DNA from: Clostridia bacterium
Lineage (GTDB): Bacteria; Bacillota; Clostridia; Oscillospirales; CAG-382
Length of the DNA: 54,427 nucleotides
Direction of reading: 5' to 3'
NCBI GenBank assembly: GCA_017561145.1
Contig: JAFZDO010000022.1
Coordinates: forward strand, 1 to 54,427
Of this stretch, positions 1-7,504 are shown one piece after another (position 1 is the stretch's first letter; every line of letters starts with the position of its first letter). Position numbers and translations under genes: made by a program. The notes beneath the pieces were generated by a model. The model was not told where the DNA came from. It worked only from the letters and a program-made list of their open reading frames with translations, and searched no databases.

Positions 1-1
1 T

Positions 2-1033
2 GAACTGATTCCCGCTATTGCCGAGGTGCTTTCAGTGACTGTTGACGAGCTTCTTGGAATGCCTCAAATCGAAAAAGAAAAACGCGCGGTTCAAACATTT
101 GATGAGCTTCGCCGTGAGTGTATAAAACGTGATTATGATGCCGATAAAATTGTTGATCTTCTTCGTGATATACGAAGAAATTATCTCAACAGTGATTCTG
201 CTTGGCGTCCGTGGGTTGAAGGAAACGACAGAGCATTCCGCGATCCTAAAATACTTCCCGAGGCACGTTTGCTGGCAGAAGCCTACCTTGAACGTCACCC
301 TATGCAGCCGCATGTAATAGAAACAATGGCGGAAATCGAGGATGAGGAACATTTAGAAGACTTTTTGAGTAAATATACGACATCATTTGATTGCTCCGCG
401 CGTGCACTGTTGTTTAACAGGTATTTCCGACGCGGTGATGCAGAAAAATTTGAGCCGGAGCGTAGATATCAATTGTATCAAGCATTCAACACATTACTTT
501 GCCCACGCTACTTGCTAAAGTGGGGAGAAAGCAACGAACATAAACAAGCTGTGGTTAAATTTATGGAAACCATGCTTTCGTTAATTCGTTGTGATGCTGA
601 GGATAATCGCCCTGATATGTGGATAGATGATCGCATTGAACTCGGACTTAAATCTGCGGTACGGTCAATATCTGCGGGTGATCAAGATGAGGCTCTTTCG
701 AAAATAGAAACGGTAGTAAAGCTGTTAGAGGATACAATGATGATTACAGATGAGATCCTATTACCAACGTCCTGCCGTTTCCTTGACGGAATGGAATGGC
801 GAGCCAAAGAGGATTGGATGAATCGTGATAATAATCCTGACAGTCCAGAAGAGAGAATGATCTATATGGCTACTCAAATGAATGGTATGTGTAGTTGCTA
901 TTGCCTGTTTCCCAGCAATTATTATGATATTCTCAACGGAAATGATTTTGAACCTCTCCGTAATCATCCGGAATTTACAAAACTTTGCGAACGTGTAAAA
1001 GCGTTAATTGTTACTAAACAAAAGGAATCGTAA
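2..1033 (+). CDS. HTH XRE-family transcriptional regulator, 5'-truncated by the window edge
   Basis: The open frame runs in from the window edge. Its first residues (ELIPAIAEVLSVTVDELLG) match the last helices of a Cro/CI-type HTH, so the true start lies upstream and the GTG at 26 is not a convincing start. About 320 residues follow that are acidic, helical and lack transmembrane segments; they look like a helical-repeat sensory or oligomerisation region, but I do not recognise a specific family. The frame ends at TAA 1031-1033, directly before a strong intrinsic terminator. Composition is somewhat more AT-rich than the following genes. The regulator call rests on the HTH remnant only. Confidence 0.7.
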   Translation, partial: ELIPAIAEVLSVTVDELLGMPQIEKEKRAVQTFDELRRECIKRDYDADKIVDLLRDIRRNYLNSDSAWRPWVEGNDRAFRDPKILPEARLLAEAYLERHPMQPHVIETMAEIEDEEHLEDFLSKYTTSFDCSARALLFNRYFRRGDAEKFEPERRYQLYQAFNTLLCPRYLLKWGESNEHKQAVVKFMETMLSLIRCDAEDNRPDMWIDDRIELGLKSAVRSISAGDQDEALSKIETVVKLLEDTMMITDEILLPTSCRFLDGMEWRAKEDWMNRDNNPDSPEERMIYMATQMNGMCSCYCLFPSNYYDILNGNDFEPLRNHPEFTKLCERVKALIVTKQKES

Positions 1034-1038
1034 TCCTC

Positions 1039-1065
1039 GCCCCGCCTTGCGCGGGGCTTTTCTTT
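1039..1065 (+). terminator. Intrinsic terminator of the XRE regulator gene
   Basis: A 7-bp GC-only stem (GCCCCGC / GCGGGGC) with a 5-nt loop is followed by TTTTCTTT. It lies 5 nt after the stop codon of the upstream gene. Confidence 0.85.
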
Positions 1066-1078
1066 GCTTTCTGCGTAT

Positions 1079-1107
1079 GAAAAAGCCATCACGAAACCGT
1101 GATGGCT
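1079..1107 (-). terminator. Intrinsic terminator of the isomerase-like gene
   Basis: A perfect 10-bp stem (AGCCATCACG / CGTGATGGCT) around a 4-nt loop has its T run on the minus strand. It lies about 50 nt downstream of the stop of the minus-strand gene ending at 1156 and closes that unit convergently with the regulator gene. Confidence 0.8.
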
Positions 1108-1155
1108 AAATTCAATTTTATCGCTTGTTTTGCACGCCTTCGGCAGTGCTTTTTG

Positions 1156-1956
1156 TTATTTCATGCTTTCCTTAAGGTTTTCCTTTAATGTCTTTACCGA
1201 GGTCAGGAATGAATCGGTCGACCAATAAAGAGTTTTATAGCGGTGGGGTGAAAGCTCGATATTATAAATGCCTTTGTAATCCTTTGCAAGCTCTTCGAGC
1301 TGACTTGCAAAAGGATCGCGCCATTCGGTCATCGGATAATGGGCAACACCGTTGGTAAAGGCGTGGATATGTGTATGGATAGTGCGCGAAAGGAATTCCT
1401 TTTGCGGCATTTGTATCGGATTGTCGGTTTGAGTAGCGCAGTAATATGCGTAATGTCCCAAATCGAAGCAGATTCCAATATTTTCGCGGTCGACGTCGCG
1501 GACAATGTCAAGGACGAAACGGGTGCAATCGCCGTTTGATTTATCGGGCATATGCTTGTTGTTTTCCAAAGCGATACGAACGGGAAGCTTGTTTTCGTTG
1601 ATATGATCCGAAAGCTTTAAAAGCATTGCACGGTTGTCGCCCTTTATCGGGTGGAGCGTTATCGTAAGATCGGACTGACGCAGATTAGCCAAAACTCCGC
1701 GAAGGGGCGCGAAAACCTCCTCGACTGCGTTTTCAACAGTGTCGACCGAGCCGTGAACGGTTACGAAAAAGCCCTGATCCCAAAGCGAATTAACAAGACC
1801 TAAAACCTCGTCGGGGTCGTCATTGGGTGCAAGCGGGCGAAGCTCGATGCTTCTTACCCCTGCATCGTACAAAAGCGGTAAAAGCTTTTGCGGATCGTCA
1901 TAATGTGCTACCTTTGTGCCTAAAAGCCATCTGAATCTTAAGGATATGCCGATCAT
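1156..1956 (-). CDS. Sugar phosphate isomerase/epimerase-like TIM barrel (AP endonuclease 2 superfamily)
   Basis: This 266-residue protein has the metal-ligand pattern of the xylose-isomerase-like TIM barrel fold: TLHP, ALENN, CFDLGH, HTHIHA and a late NIELS strand. Such proteins isomerise or epimerise sugars or cyclitols, or act as AP endonucleases; the substrate cannot be read from sequence. I chose the ATG at 1956 (MIGISLRFRW) because a GGAG sits 7 nt upstream; a longer in-frame extension to 2073 has no ribosome site and a non-barrel sequence. It is divergent from the GNAT gene at 2138. A second member of the superfamily occurs at 42784-43650 and is not closely similar. Confidence 0.75.
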   Translation of the reverse strand: MIGISLRFRWLLGTKVAHYDDPQKLLPLLYDAGVRSIELRPLAPNDDPDEVLGLVNSLWDQGFFVTVHGSVDTVENAVEEVFAPLRGVLANLRQSDLTITLHPIKGDNRAMLLKLSDHINENKLPVRIALENNKHMPDKSNGDCTRFVLDIVRDVDRENIGICFDLGHYAYYCATQTDNPIQMPQKEFLSRTIHTHIHAFTNGVAHYPMTEWRDPFASQLEELAKDYKGIYNIELSPHRYKTLYWSTDSFLTSVKTLKENLKESMK

Positions 1957-2075
1957 AATATGCTCCAAAATCAAAAAAGGATTACTGTGCGTATTATATA
2001 TAACATTTTCGGTTAAGTCAACCCAAAGAAGTAAACCTATCGCGAAAAAATTAAAGGTATGATTGCCGCGCAATA

Positions 2076-2103
2076 TTGAAAAAAGCGAAAATTTTGCTAT
2101 AAT
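2076..2103 (+). promoter_or_regulatory. Sigma-A promoter of the GNAT/LMW-phosphatase operon
   Basis: TTGAAA (2076-2081), 16-nt spacer, TATAAT (2098-2103), 34 nt upstream of the ATG at 2138. Confidence 0.7.
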
Positions 2104-2137
2104 ACTGTTATGAATTTGAATTTGGCGAGGCGATTTG

Positions 2138-2569
2138 ATGAATAACTCTCCTACCGAAAACGAAATTAAATATATACGCGAGGCATTGTATCGGTTTAAT
2201 TCCGAGAAGGTCGGCGTTGACGGACATACGCCGCTTAATATTGTTGAGTATGATGAAAACGGTATTATAATCGGAGGTGTTCTCGGCGGAACCTATTGGG
2301 GTTGGCTGTATATAGATATTCTTTGGGTGCAGGAAAGCCACCGCTTTAAGGGGATCGGATCAAAGCTGCTTTCGGAAGCCGAAAAGGAAGCGCTTCGCAG
2401 AGGGTGTCACCACGCGCATCTCGACACAATGAACTGGCAAGCACCCGAATTTTACAAAAAACACGGCTACGAGGTGATCGGAGTATTGCCCGACATCCCA
2501 AGCGGAAATCAAAAATATCTGCTTATGAAGGCGTTGGATAAGCAATCGGTCGAAAACGAGGAAAAGTAA
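2138..2569 (+). CDS. GNAT family N-acetyltransferase
   Basis: This 143-residue protein shows the GNAT core: a beta-strand ending LYIDILWVQESHR, the acetyl-CoA pyrophosphate loop KGIGSKLL, and the late motif QAPEFYKKHGYEVIG typical of small-molecule acetyltransferases. The start is the ATG at 2138 with GAGG 7 nt upstream; an adjacent TTG at 2135 is too close to that site. Its stop overlaps the next start (TAATG), so it is translationally coupled to the phosphatase gene. The acceptor substrate is unknown. Confidence 0.85.
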   Translation: MNNSPTENEIKYIREALYRFNSEKVGVDGHTPLNIVEYDENGIIIGGVLGGTYWGWLYIDILWVQESHRFKGIGSKLLSEAEKEALRRGCHHAHLDTMNWQAPEFYKKHGYEVIGVLPDIPSGNQKYLLMKALDKQSVENEEK

Positions 2570-3033
2570 TGAAAAAAATTATGTTTGTTTGCCATGGCAA
2601 CATCTGCCGATCGCCGATGGCGGAGTTTATATTCAAAAAAATGCTTGACGAAAAGGGCGTATCATGTAAATTTTCGGTATCGTCCTGCGCTACGAGCAGT
2701 GAGGAGATCGGTTTTAACGGCGTCGGCAACCCCGTTTATCCCCCTGCGCGTGCAGAGCTTAAAAGGCACGGCATCGAGTGCAATGGAAAACGCGCCGTTC
2801 AGCTGAAAAGAGAGGATTACGGCAAATACGATATGTTTATCGGTATGGATACGAACAATATCCGCAATATGCACCGAATTTTCGGCGGAGATGCGGAAAA
2901 TAAGATATCCAAGCTTATGGACTATACCCCACGCGGCGGTGACGTTGCCGACCCTTGGTATTCCGACAGATTCGATATTGCCTATAACGACATTTTCGAC
3001 GGCTGTAAGGCGTTGTTGTCAAAGCTTTTGTAA
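2569..3033 (+). CDS. Low-molecular-weight protein-tyrosine-phosphatase
   Basis: The protein opens with the LMW-PTP P-loop VCHGNICRSPMAE (Cys8 nucleophile, Arg14 phosphate binder) and has the general-acid loop VADPWYSD near the C-terminus. Its 154 residues match the family size. These cytosolic enzymes remove phosphate from protein tyrosines, or from arginines in the YwlE branch; which one cannot be decided here. It is the second gene of a two-gene operon with a 1-nt overlap with the GNAT gene, and ends at a bidirectional terminator. No tyrosine kinase gene is visible in the window. Confidence 0.93.
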   Translation: MKKIMFVCHGNICRSPMAEFIFKKMLDEKGVSCKFSVSSCATSSEEIGFNGVGNPVYPPARAELKRHGIECNGKRAVQLKREDYGKYDMFIGMDTNNIRNMHRIFGGDAENKISKLMDYTPRGGDVADPWYSDRFDIAYNDIFDGCKALLSKLL

Positions 3034-3042
3034 AGCATAAAA

Positions 3043-3068
3043 AAAGAGCGTTCCGAAGAACGCTCTTT
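3043..3068. terminator. Bidirectional intrinsic terminator
   Basis: An 11-bp stem AAAGAGCGTTC / GAACGCTCTTT with CGAA loop has A/T runs on both sides. It separates the convergent phosphatase gene and the surface phosphodiesterase gene. Confidence 0.9.
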
Positions 3069-3073
3069 ATATT

Positions 3074-4975
3074 TTATTTTCCGTAATATTCCTTAAGCTT
3101 GCTTACGTCGGTCTTATCCAAAACGCCGTCGAAGAGCATAAATTCGTCAACGGTAGCGGCAAGCGATGCGTTGTAAACACCGGTGCCGTCCTGACCGATA
3201 TTAAGCACGTTAAACGCGTTTGCCGAGGTGTTCTTGAGCGCTTCGGGGAGCTTGAGGACAGAAAATTCACCGAAATCGACAGAAATTCTGACCTCTGCTT
3301 TTTCGCGGTCGACCACGGTAAGAACGTACATCCAGCCTGTGCGGTAGTCGGAAGGAAGCGGAACTTCCTTGTCGGTACGGACGGTGCCGTTGCCGAAATT
3401 GAATTTCACGTCGTTTGTGTTTCGAAGCGAAAGAACGTAGCCGTTGTTATATCCGTTTACCCAGTTCTTGTTCGAGAAAAGCACGGGGTCGGAGGTAACA
3501 CCGCCCGTATTTACCCACATACCTACGGTAAAGCTATCGTTTTGCGGTGCATAGTTCTTTATGCTGACGTAACCGTCATCGAGCGAAACGCCCTTGCCGA
3601 AATATCCGTCGATATAATAAAGCTTGCCGTTTTGCGCCGTTTCATTACCGCAGACATCCTTAATATCTCCGTCAAAGGGGAGATAGTATTTCAAAGGAGT
3701 GTCTACAAAGTTAGAAATGTGGCCGCTGCTGCCTTTTTCGGGGGTGGGTACTGTTTCGTGGTAGCGGTTCGAGGTCTTATCGACGTAAACCGGTCGCTCG
3801 CCTGCGGTTACGCCCTTAAAAAGTCCCGAGGGGACGCGAGAGGTCCAGGTTTCGGGCTGTTCGTAACCGAATGCGTGAAGAACGACCGATGCTGTGTCGC
3901 GTATCTCCATATCGCCGATAGTGCCCTTTTCAACCGTCTTGCCTGCCGCCGCAAACATAATATATTTTTCGCCGTCGGTATAACCGCCATGGCTTGTGCC
4001 GTTGCCGCCGTGGTCTGCGGTCACGATAAAGAGAGTATCGTCAAGGATGCCTTTTTTCTCGTAAGCTTCATAAATCTTGCCGATATAGCCGTCGATCTCG
4101 GTAATTTTTGCAAAATGTGCGGGGGTGTTATATCCGGACGAATGTCCTGCGCCGTCAACCTCGTCAAACTGAACGAAAACGAGCTTGGGCGCCTTTGTGG
4201 AAACGTAATTGCAAACCGCGTTGCATATCGCGGAATCGCCTACACTGCCGTATTTGTAAACGTTAATTCCGTTTTCAACTATGCCGACGTTTATCGGGTT
4301 CCAGTTCGTAAACGAGCCCATTACAGCCTTGCTGTCATTTTCGCTTACTACCTTGAAAAAGCTGGGGTACTTGGAGTCCTGAGGATAGGGAGTTTCTGCA
4401 ACGATTGCGTTGGTAAGGCCGTGAACCTTGTTGGTAACACCGTGGAGCAATGCGCCCCAGCATTGAGCGCTTATCGAGGGGTTTTCGGTAAGTACCTTAT
4501 AGGAAATAGCGCCGTTTGCGAAAATTCTGTCGATATTCGGTGTTTCGGACTTGTTAAAGAAGTTTCCGGCTCCGTCTACGCCGATAACGATAACGTGCTT
4601 ATATGTGTAATTCATATCTTCATCGTCCTTGCTTGTTTCGTCGCTCGTTTCATCGCTTACTTCGGAGCTTTCTTCCTTGCTTTCTTCCTTGCTTTCCTCG
4701 GTGCTCGATTCGGCACTCGATTCGAGACTCGATTCGTCGCTCGACTCAACACTCGACTCAGCGTTGGATTCAACGCTCGATTCTGAAGCTTCGCTCACTT
4801 CGTCGGTCGAAACGGACGAGGATTCGGAAAGGCTTTCGCTTTCGGAAACGCTTTCGGAAGCGACGGTCGACGACGTTTCATCGGTATCGCTTGCGCAAGC
4901 GACTGCCGTAAGAACGATACAACCGCAAAACAGCGCCAAAAGAACAGATCGCATAAAGGATTTTGCAGTTTTCAT
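3074..4975 (-). CDS. Surface lipoprotein: alkaline-phosphatase-superfamily phosphodiesterase with C-terminal LamG-like domain
   Basis: Residues 1-28 form a signal peptide ending in a lipobox-like TAVAC. Residues ~30-115 are an acidic Ser/Glu-rich tether. Residues ~120-400 are an alkaline-phosphatase-fold domain of the nucleotide pyrophosphatase/phosphodiesterase type: IGVDGAG first metal ligand, NPSISAQCW as the likely nucleophile region, QFDEVDGAGH, and TADHGGNGTSHGG. Residues ~430-630 resemble a concanavalin/LamG fold (YYLPFDGDIKDVCGN, FTVGMWVNTGG, VDEFMLFDGVL). It probably hydrolyses an extracellular phosphodiester or phosphate ester while the LamG module binds a glycan; the substrate is unknown. 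The ATG at 4975 has GAGGTG upstream. Confidence 0.85.
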   Translation of the reverse strand: MKTAKSFMRSVLLALFCGCIVLTAVACASDTDETSSTVASESVSESESLSESSSVSTDEVSEASESSVESNAESSVESSDESSLESSAESSTEESKEESKEESSEVSDETSDETSKDDEDMNYTYKHVIVIGVDGAGNFFNKSETPNIDRIFANGAISYKVLTENPSISAQCWGALLHGVTNKVHGLTNAIVAETPYPQDSKYPSFFKVVSENDSKAVMGSFTNWNPINVGIVENGINVYKYGSVGDSAICNAVCNYVSTKAPKLVFVQFDEVDGAGHSSGYNTPAHFAKITEIDGYIGKIYEAYEKKGILDDTLFIVTADHGGNGTSHGGYTDGEKYIMFAAAGKTVEKGTIGDMEIRDTASVVLHAFGYEQPETWTSRVPSGLFKGVTAGERPVYVDKTSNRYHETVPTPEKGSSGHISNFVDTPLKYYLPFDGDIKDVCGNETAQNGKLYYIDGYFGKGVSLDDGYVSIKNYAPQNDSFTVGMWVNTGGVTSDPVLFSNKNWVNGYNNGYVLSLRNTNDVKFNFGNGTVRTDKEVPLPSDYRTGWMYVLTVVDREKAEVRISVDFGEFSVLKLPEALKNTSANAFNVLNIGQDGTGVYNASLAATVDEFMLFDGVLDKTDVSKLKEYYGK

Positions 4976-5015
4976 AAAGGCACCTCAAATTTATTAATAT
5001 ACTTAATGTAGTTAT

Positions 5016-5044
5016 ATTATAATTCATTAACAGACAATAGTAAA
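5016..5044 (-). promoter_or_regulatory. Promoter of the surface phosphodiesterase gene
   Basis: On the minus strand TTTACT (5039-5044), 17-nt spacer, TATAAT (5016-5021), about 40 nt upstream of the ATG at 4975. Confidence 0.6.
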
Positions 5045-5132
5045 CTGTTAAGTGTTTCAAAAAACCGACGCGTTTTTTAGACAGTATAACAAAAGAGCGG
5101 ATATTTTCCGCCCTTTTGTTGCTGATGTCGTT

Positions 5133-5729
5133 TTAAAACCTTCGTGAGGCGGATGCCAAAATCTTTTTCAAAGCCTCCGATAACGGAACGATAAGCAAGC
5201 CCGCGCAAAAATCGCCGACCGTGTGCAGAATATCGAACGTCATACCCAACGATATCCAGGCAAGCATTTGCTCGAACGTATAACCGTATATCAATGCCTG
5301 CGCGGGGGCGTAAAGCACGCCGAAGAAAAGCCCGTGTAACGCGCAAACGGTGGGATAGACGATTAGTGCGGCCTTTTTCGGCATATTCTTCGGCAAAAGC
5401 ATCGTCATTCCCCAAAGTATAGTCCAGACGTATAAATAGGGATACCACCACGTGGCAAATCCCGAATACACACCGTTGAGGAACACGTATATGTAAATGG
5501 GGATCAATGCCTTTGCGCGGAAAACCACCGTAAGAACCATTATCAACATTCCGAGCAGGTGAATGTTAGGCAGAAATTCCATAAACACCTTTGACACGAA
5601 CATAAAGGAGCCGAACATTGAAAACAGGGCTAATTCAAACAAGACCCGAAACGGCTTCTTTTTCGTTTTTATCGGTGTGCTTTTTGGAGTATTACTTGGC
5701 GTATTCAAGTCGGTAGATTGCCGTTTCAT
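5133..5729 (-). CDS. ECF transporter S component, probably for a cobalamin-type corrinoid
   Basis: This 198-residue polytopic protein has about six hydrophobic segments after a basic, Ser/Thr/Pro-rich N-terminus, typical of the membrane S component that binds a vitamin and docks to a shared EcfAAT energising module. The first helix (ALFSMFGSFMFVSK) carries small-residue spacing like the EcfT docking motif. The gene overlaps the DUF4430 lipoprotein gene by 38 nt with no strong ribosome site of its own, so translation is probably coupled. Both lie behind a cobalamin riboswitch, which predicts cobalamin, cobinamide or a precursor as ligand; that assignment is inference. No EcfA or EcfT gene is in the window. 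Confidence 0.72.
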   Translation of the reverse strand: MKRQSTDLNTPSNTPKSTPIKTKKKPFRVLFELALFSMFGSFMFVSKVFMEFLPNIHLLGMLIMVLTVVFRAKALIPIYIYVFLNGVYSGFATWWYPYLYVWTILWGMTMLLPKNMPKKAALIVYPTVCALHGLFFGVLYAPAQALIYGYTFEQMLAWISLGMTFDILHTVGDFCAGLLIVPLSEALKKILASASRRF

Positions 5730-6108
5730 CGATATCTGTCATATCAACGCCGGTCATTGCCATTTCGCCGTTGATATAAAACGCCCAATAGCTTTGATTT
5801 ACGTCGTAATCGGCAACAATTCCGTTGACCTTCTTTACGTAAAGCCCGTAAGCGCCCTCGTCGCCTGCGATAAGTCCGTTTTCGGCAAGCGCCTCGCCGA
5901 CAGTCTTTTTGTCGGTGTTTATAGTGAAGGTGACCGTTTGCTCCTCGACCTTTACCTCTACCTTAACGGTTTTTGCGCCTTCGCCGAGCTCGGTGTCCTG
6001 CACGTAGGTCGCATTTTCCCACAAGCCTGTCACGTCGACAGATTCCTTGCAGGCAACAAACGAGAACAGGCAGACGATCAAAAGCGCGATTGAAATTGTT
6101 CTTTTCAT
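5692..6108 (-). CDS. DUF4430 (transcobalamin C-terminal-like) lipoprotein
   Basis: This 138-residue protein starts with a signal peptide and lipobox (LFSFVAC), so it should be a membrane-anchored lipoprotein. The rest matches the DUF4430 fold: a strand-rich start (KTVKVEVKVEEQTVTFTI), the turn KKTVGEALAENGLI, and YGLYVKKVNGI followed by QSYWAFYINGEMA. This domain resembles the beta-domain of transcobalamin/intrinsic factor. AGAAAGGA precedes the ATG. It is the first gene after a cobalamin riboswitch with a terminator and overlaps the S-component gene, suggesting that it captures a corrinoid at the surface and hands it to the S component. That role is inference. Confidence 0.8.
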   Translation of the reverse strand: MKRTISIALLIVCLFSFVACKESVDVTGLWENATYVQDTELGEGAKTVKVEVKVEEQTVTFTINTDKKTVGEALAENGLIAGDEGAYGLYVKKVNGIVADYDVNQSYWAFYINGEMAMTGVDMTDIDETAIYRLEYAK

Positions 6109-6150
6109 TGTTTAAGATCCTTTCTAAGAAAAAATATTTTTCACAAAAGG

Positions 6151-6180
6151 ATAAAATAAAAGCACCCTTCATTGGGGTGC
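6151..6180 (-). terminator. Attenuator terminator of the cobalamin riboswitch
   Basis: On the minus strand GCACCC, 7-nt loop, GGGTGC is followed by TTTTATTTTA. It lies between the riboswitch aptamer and the ribosome site of the DUF4430 gene, the expected place for an OFF-state expression platform. Confidence 0.75.
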
Positions 6181-6184
6181 GAAA

Positions 6185-6415
6185 ATAGCGGTATCCTGCC
6201 CATACCGAAAAACAGTCAGAGGTATCCCCTAACCGAATTCATTCACACATCTCCCCAATTTGCCCAAGAGACCTTTACGTGTCGCAGACCGATAAGCATT
6301 CCGACTTGACGTAATTTATACGAGTTACGGTAATGGCTGTTGCCGCGGATTTTCACCGCGATTTCCTTATCCCCGAGGAAGAAAAAGCTTCCCCGACAAC
6401 GGACGTTTTCGCCCG
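6185..6415 (-). promoter_or_regulatory. Cobalamin riboswitch (minus strand)
   Basis: The minus-strand leader contains the cobalamin-aptamer core: GATAAGGAAAT, then GGTGAAAATCC inside a CGCGG/CCGCG stem, GCAACAGCCATTACCGTAA, and a B12-box-like AGTCGGAATGC that closes as CTTATC against the initial GATAAG (core about 6278-6380). Downstream are further pairing segments including GGTAT/ATACC, then the attenuator terminator. A consensus promoter lies upstream. The compact core suggests a class-II-like aptamer. It should switch off the DUF4430/ECF genes when corrinoid is plentiful. The outer boundaries are approximate. Confidence 0.82.
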
Positions 6416-6447
6416 ATGGCATGCGTTTATTCTTTTGTCTTGCGCTC

Positions 6448-6476
6448 ATTTTAGCATATACGGTAAGCTTTGTCAA
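6448..6476 (-). promoter_or_regulatory. Promoter of the cobalamin-riboswitch transcript
   Basis: On the minus strand TTGACA (6471-6476), exactly 17 nt, TAAAAT (6448-6453). Transcription would start near 6440 and enter the riboswitch. Confidence 0.85.
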
Positions 6477-6484
6477 CAAAAAAC

Positions 6485-6511
6485 GCAAAAAGCCGAGCAA
6501 ACCACTCGGCT
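6485..6511 (-). terminator. Terminator of the discoidin-like surface protein gene
   Basis: AGCCGAG / CTCGGCT 7-bp stem with a T run on the minus strand, 11 nt beyond the stop of the gene ending at 6522 and just before the riboswitch promoter. Confidence 0.85.
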
Positions 6512-6521
6512 TTACTTGATC

Positions 6522-7367
6522 TTAGAATCTTGCTTTCTTTTTTGTAAACAGTGCAAAGGTCATCGCAAGCATCGATAATGCCAGAAGTATCCATACTGTC
6601 ATGGCAAATCCGTTGTCGCCCGGCTTGATCTCCTCGCCGTCGCCCGATTCGTCGGAAACATCGGAAATATCGGAAATATCGCTTGTGTTCGATTCGGGGG
6701 AGGAGGGCTCGCTATCCGAGCCTTCGGGCTCGTCCTCGCTTGAGGTGTTGCCGACAGCGCCGTCATTACCCGATGAATAAACGCTTATTTCGTCGATAAA
6801 GGTCCAGCCTGCCGTTGTTTCCTCTCCGTCCTCGTTTGAAAACAGACCGAGATGCTCGATAGTGACCCGTACGAATCTGCCCTCGGCATCGTCTGCGGCA
6901 AGCGTCATCGCAAAGGTTTCCGAAAGCCCGCCCGCCGTGCTTTTTGCGGTGTCGAGCGTTCCGACGTCGATATATTCGCCGTTGCGCTCGTCCGAAAGCG
7001 CAAAGGTCACGCTTTTCGGCGCATAAATACCAACGTCGGTTTCGTTGAGAAAGCCTATTGTAAACGCAGAAAGGTCTGAATATTTACGTCCGAGATCGAG
7101 AATGATAACGAAATCGCCGTTTTCGTTAACGTTACTGCGGTTAAGACCGACGTAAGCAGAGCTTGAATAGTAATTGTTCTTTCCGTCGGGTACAGTGCCG
7201 AAGATCCCGTCGGTAAGCTTTATTCCGTCGTCGGGATATCCGCTCGAGGCGGGGGTGATAAGCGAGTATTCTTTCCCGTACGACACCTCGCCGCCCTCTG
7301 CCGCAGGCGACAAAAGCAAGGTTAGCGCGATAAGTGCAGAAAATGTTATTGCAAACAGTTTTTTCAT
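6522..7367 (-). CDS. Secreted discoidin (F5/8C)-like protein with acidic linker and C-terminal membrane anchor
   Basis: This 281-residue protein has a signal peptide (MKKLFAITFSALIALTLLL), then a beta-sandwich resembling F5/8 type C domains (SGYPDDGIKLTDG, a late FIDEISVYSSG). A Ser/Asp/Glu-rich linker of about 45 residues (SDISDISDVSDESG) follows, then one hydrophobic segment and the stop-transfer tail KKKARF. No LPXTG-type motif is present, so it is anchored by its own helix, outside-facing. Such domains bind carbohydrate or phospholipid headgroups; no catalytic domain is present. The ATG at 7367 follows AAGGAAG; the longer frame to 7397 begins with TTG and lacks a site. Its domain resembles that of the gene at 8394. 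Confidence 0.75.
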   Translation of the reverse strand: MKKLFAITFSALIALTLLLSPAAEGGEVSYGKEYSLITPASSGYPDDGIKLTDGIFGTVPDGKNNYYSSSAYVGLNRSNVNENGDFVIILDLGRKYSDLSAFTIGFLNETDVGIYAPKSVTFALSDERNGEYIDVGTLDTAKSTAGGLSETFAMTLAADDAEGRFVRVTIEHLGLFSNEDGEETTAGWTFIDEISVYSSGNDGAVGNTSSEDEPEGSDSEPSSPESNTSDISDISDVSDESGDGEEIKPGDNGFAMTVWILLALSMLAMTFALFTKKKARF

Positions 7368-7447
7368 AAAACTTTTCTTCCTTTTTTGATCTTGCAAATA
7401 TCATTTGCCAAAGAAAGATAAATTATGCAAATCTTCTCTCGGATATA

Positions 7448-7476
7448 TTGAAAAACAAACGAAAAAATGATAAAAT
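7448..7476 (+). promoter_or_regulatory. Promoter of the patatin gene
   Basis: TTGAAA (7448-7453), 17 nt, TAAAAT (7471-7476), 28 nt before the ATG. Confidence 0.75.
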
Positions 7477-7504
7477 AAGAGCACTAACGGCTGCGAGGTT
7501 TTGA

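Noticed and set aside
3542-4786. 414-codon plus-strand frame opposite the surface phosphodiesterase
   Set aside because: It is a shadow of the opposite strand; no ribosome site, no domain, and the minus-strand gene has signal peptide, domains and promoter.
6522-6620. Sortase (LPXTG) anchoring of the discoidin-like protein
   Set aside because: There is a C-terminal hydrophobic helix and basic tail but no LPXTG-like motif before it.
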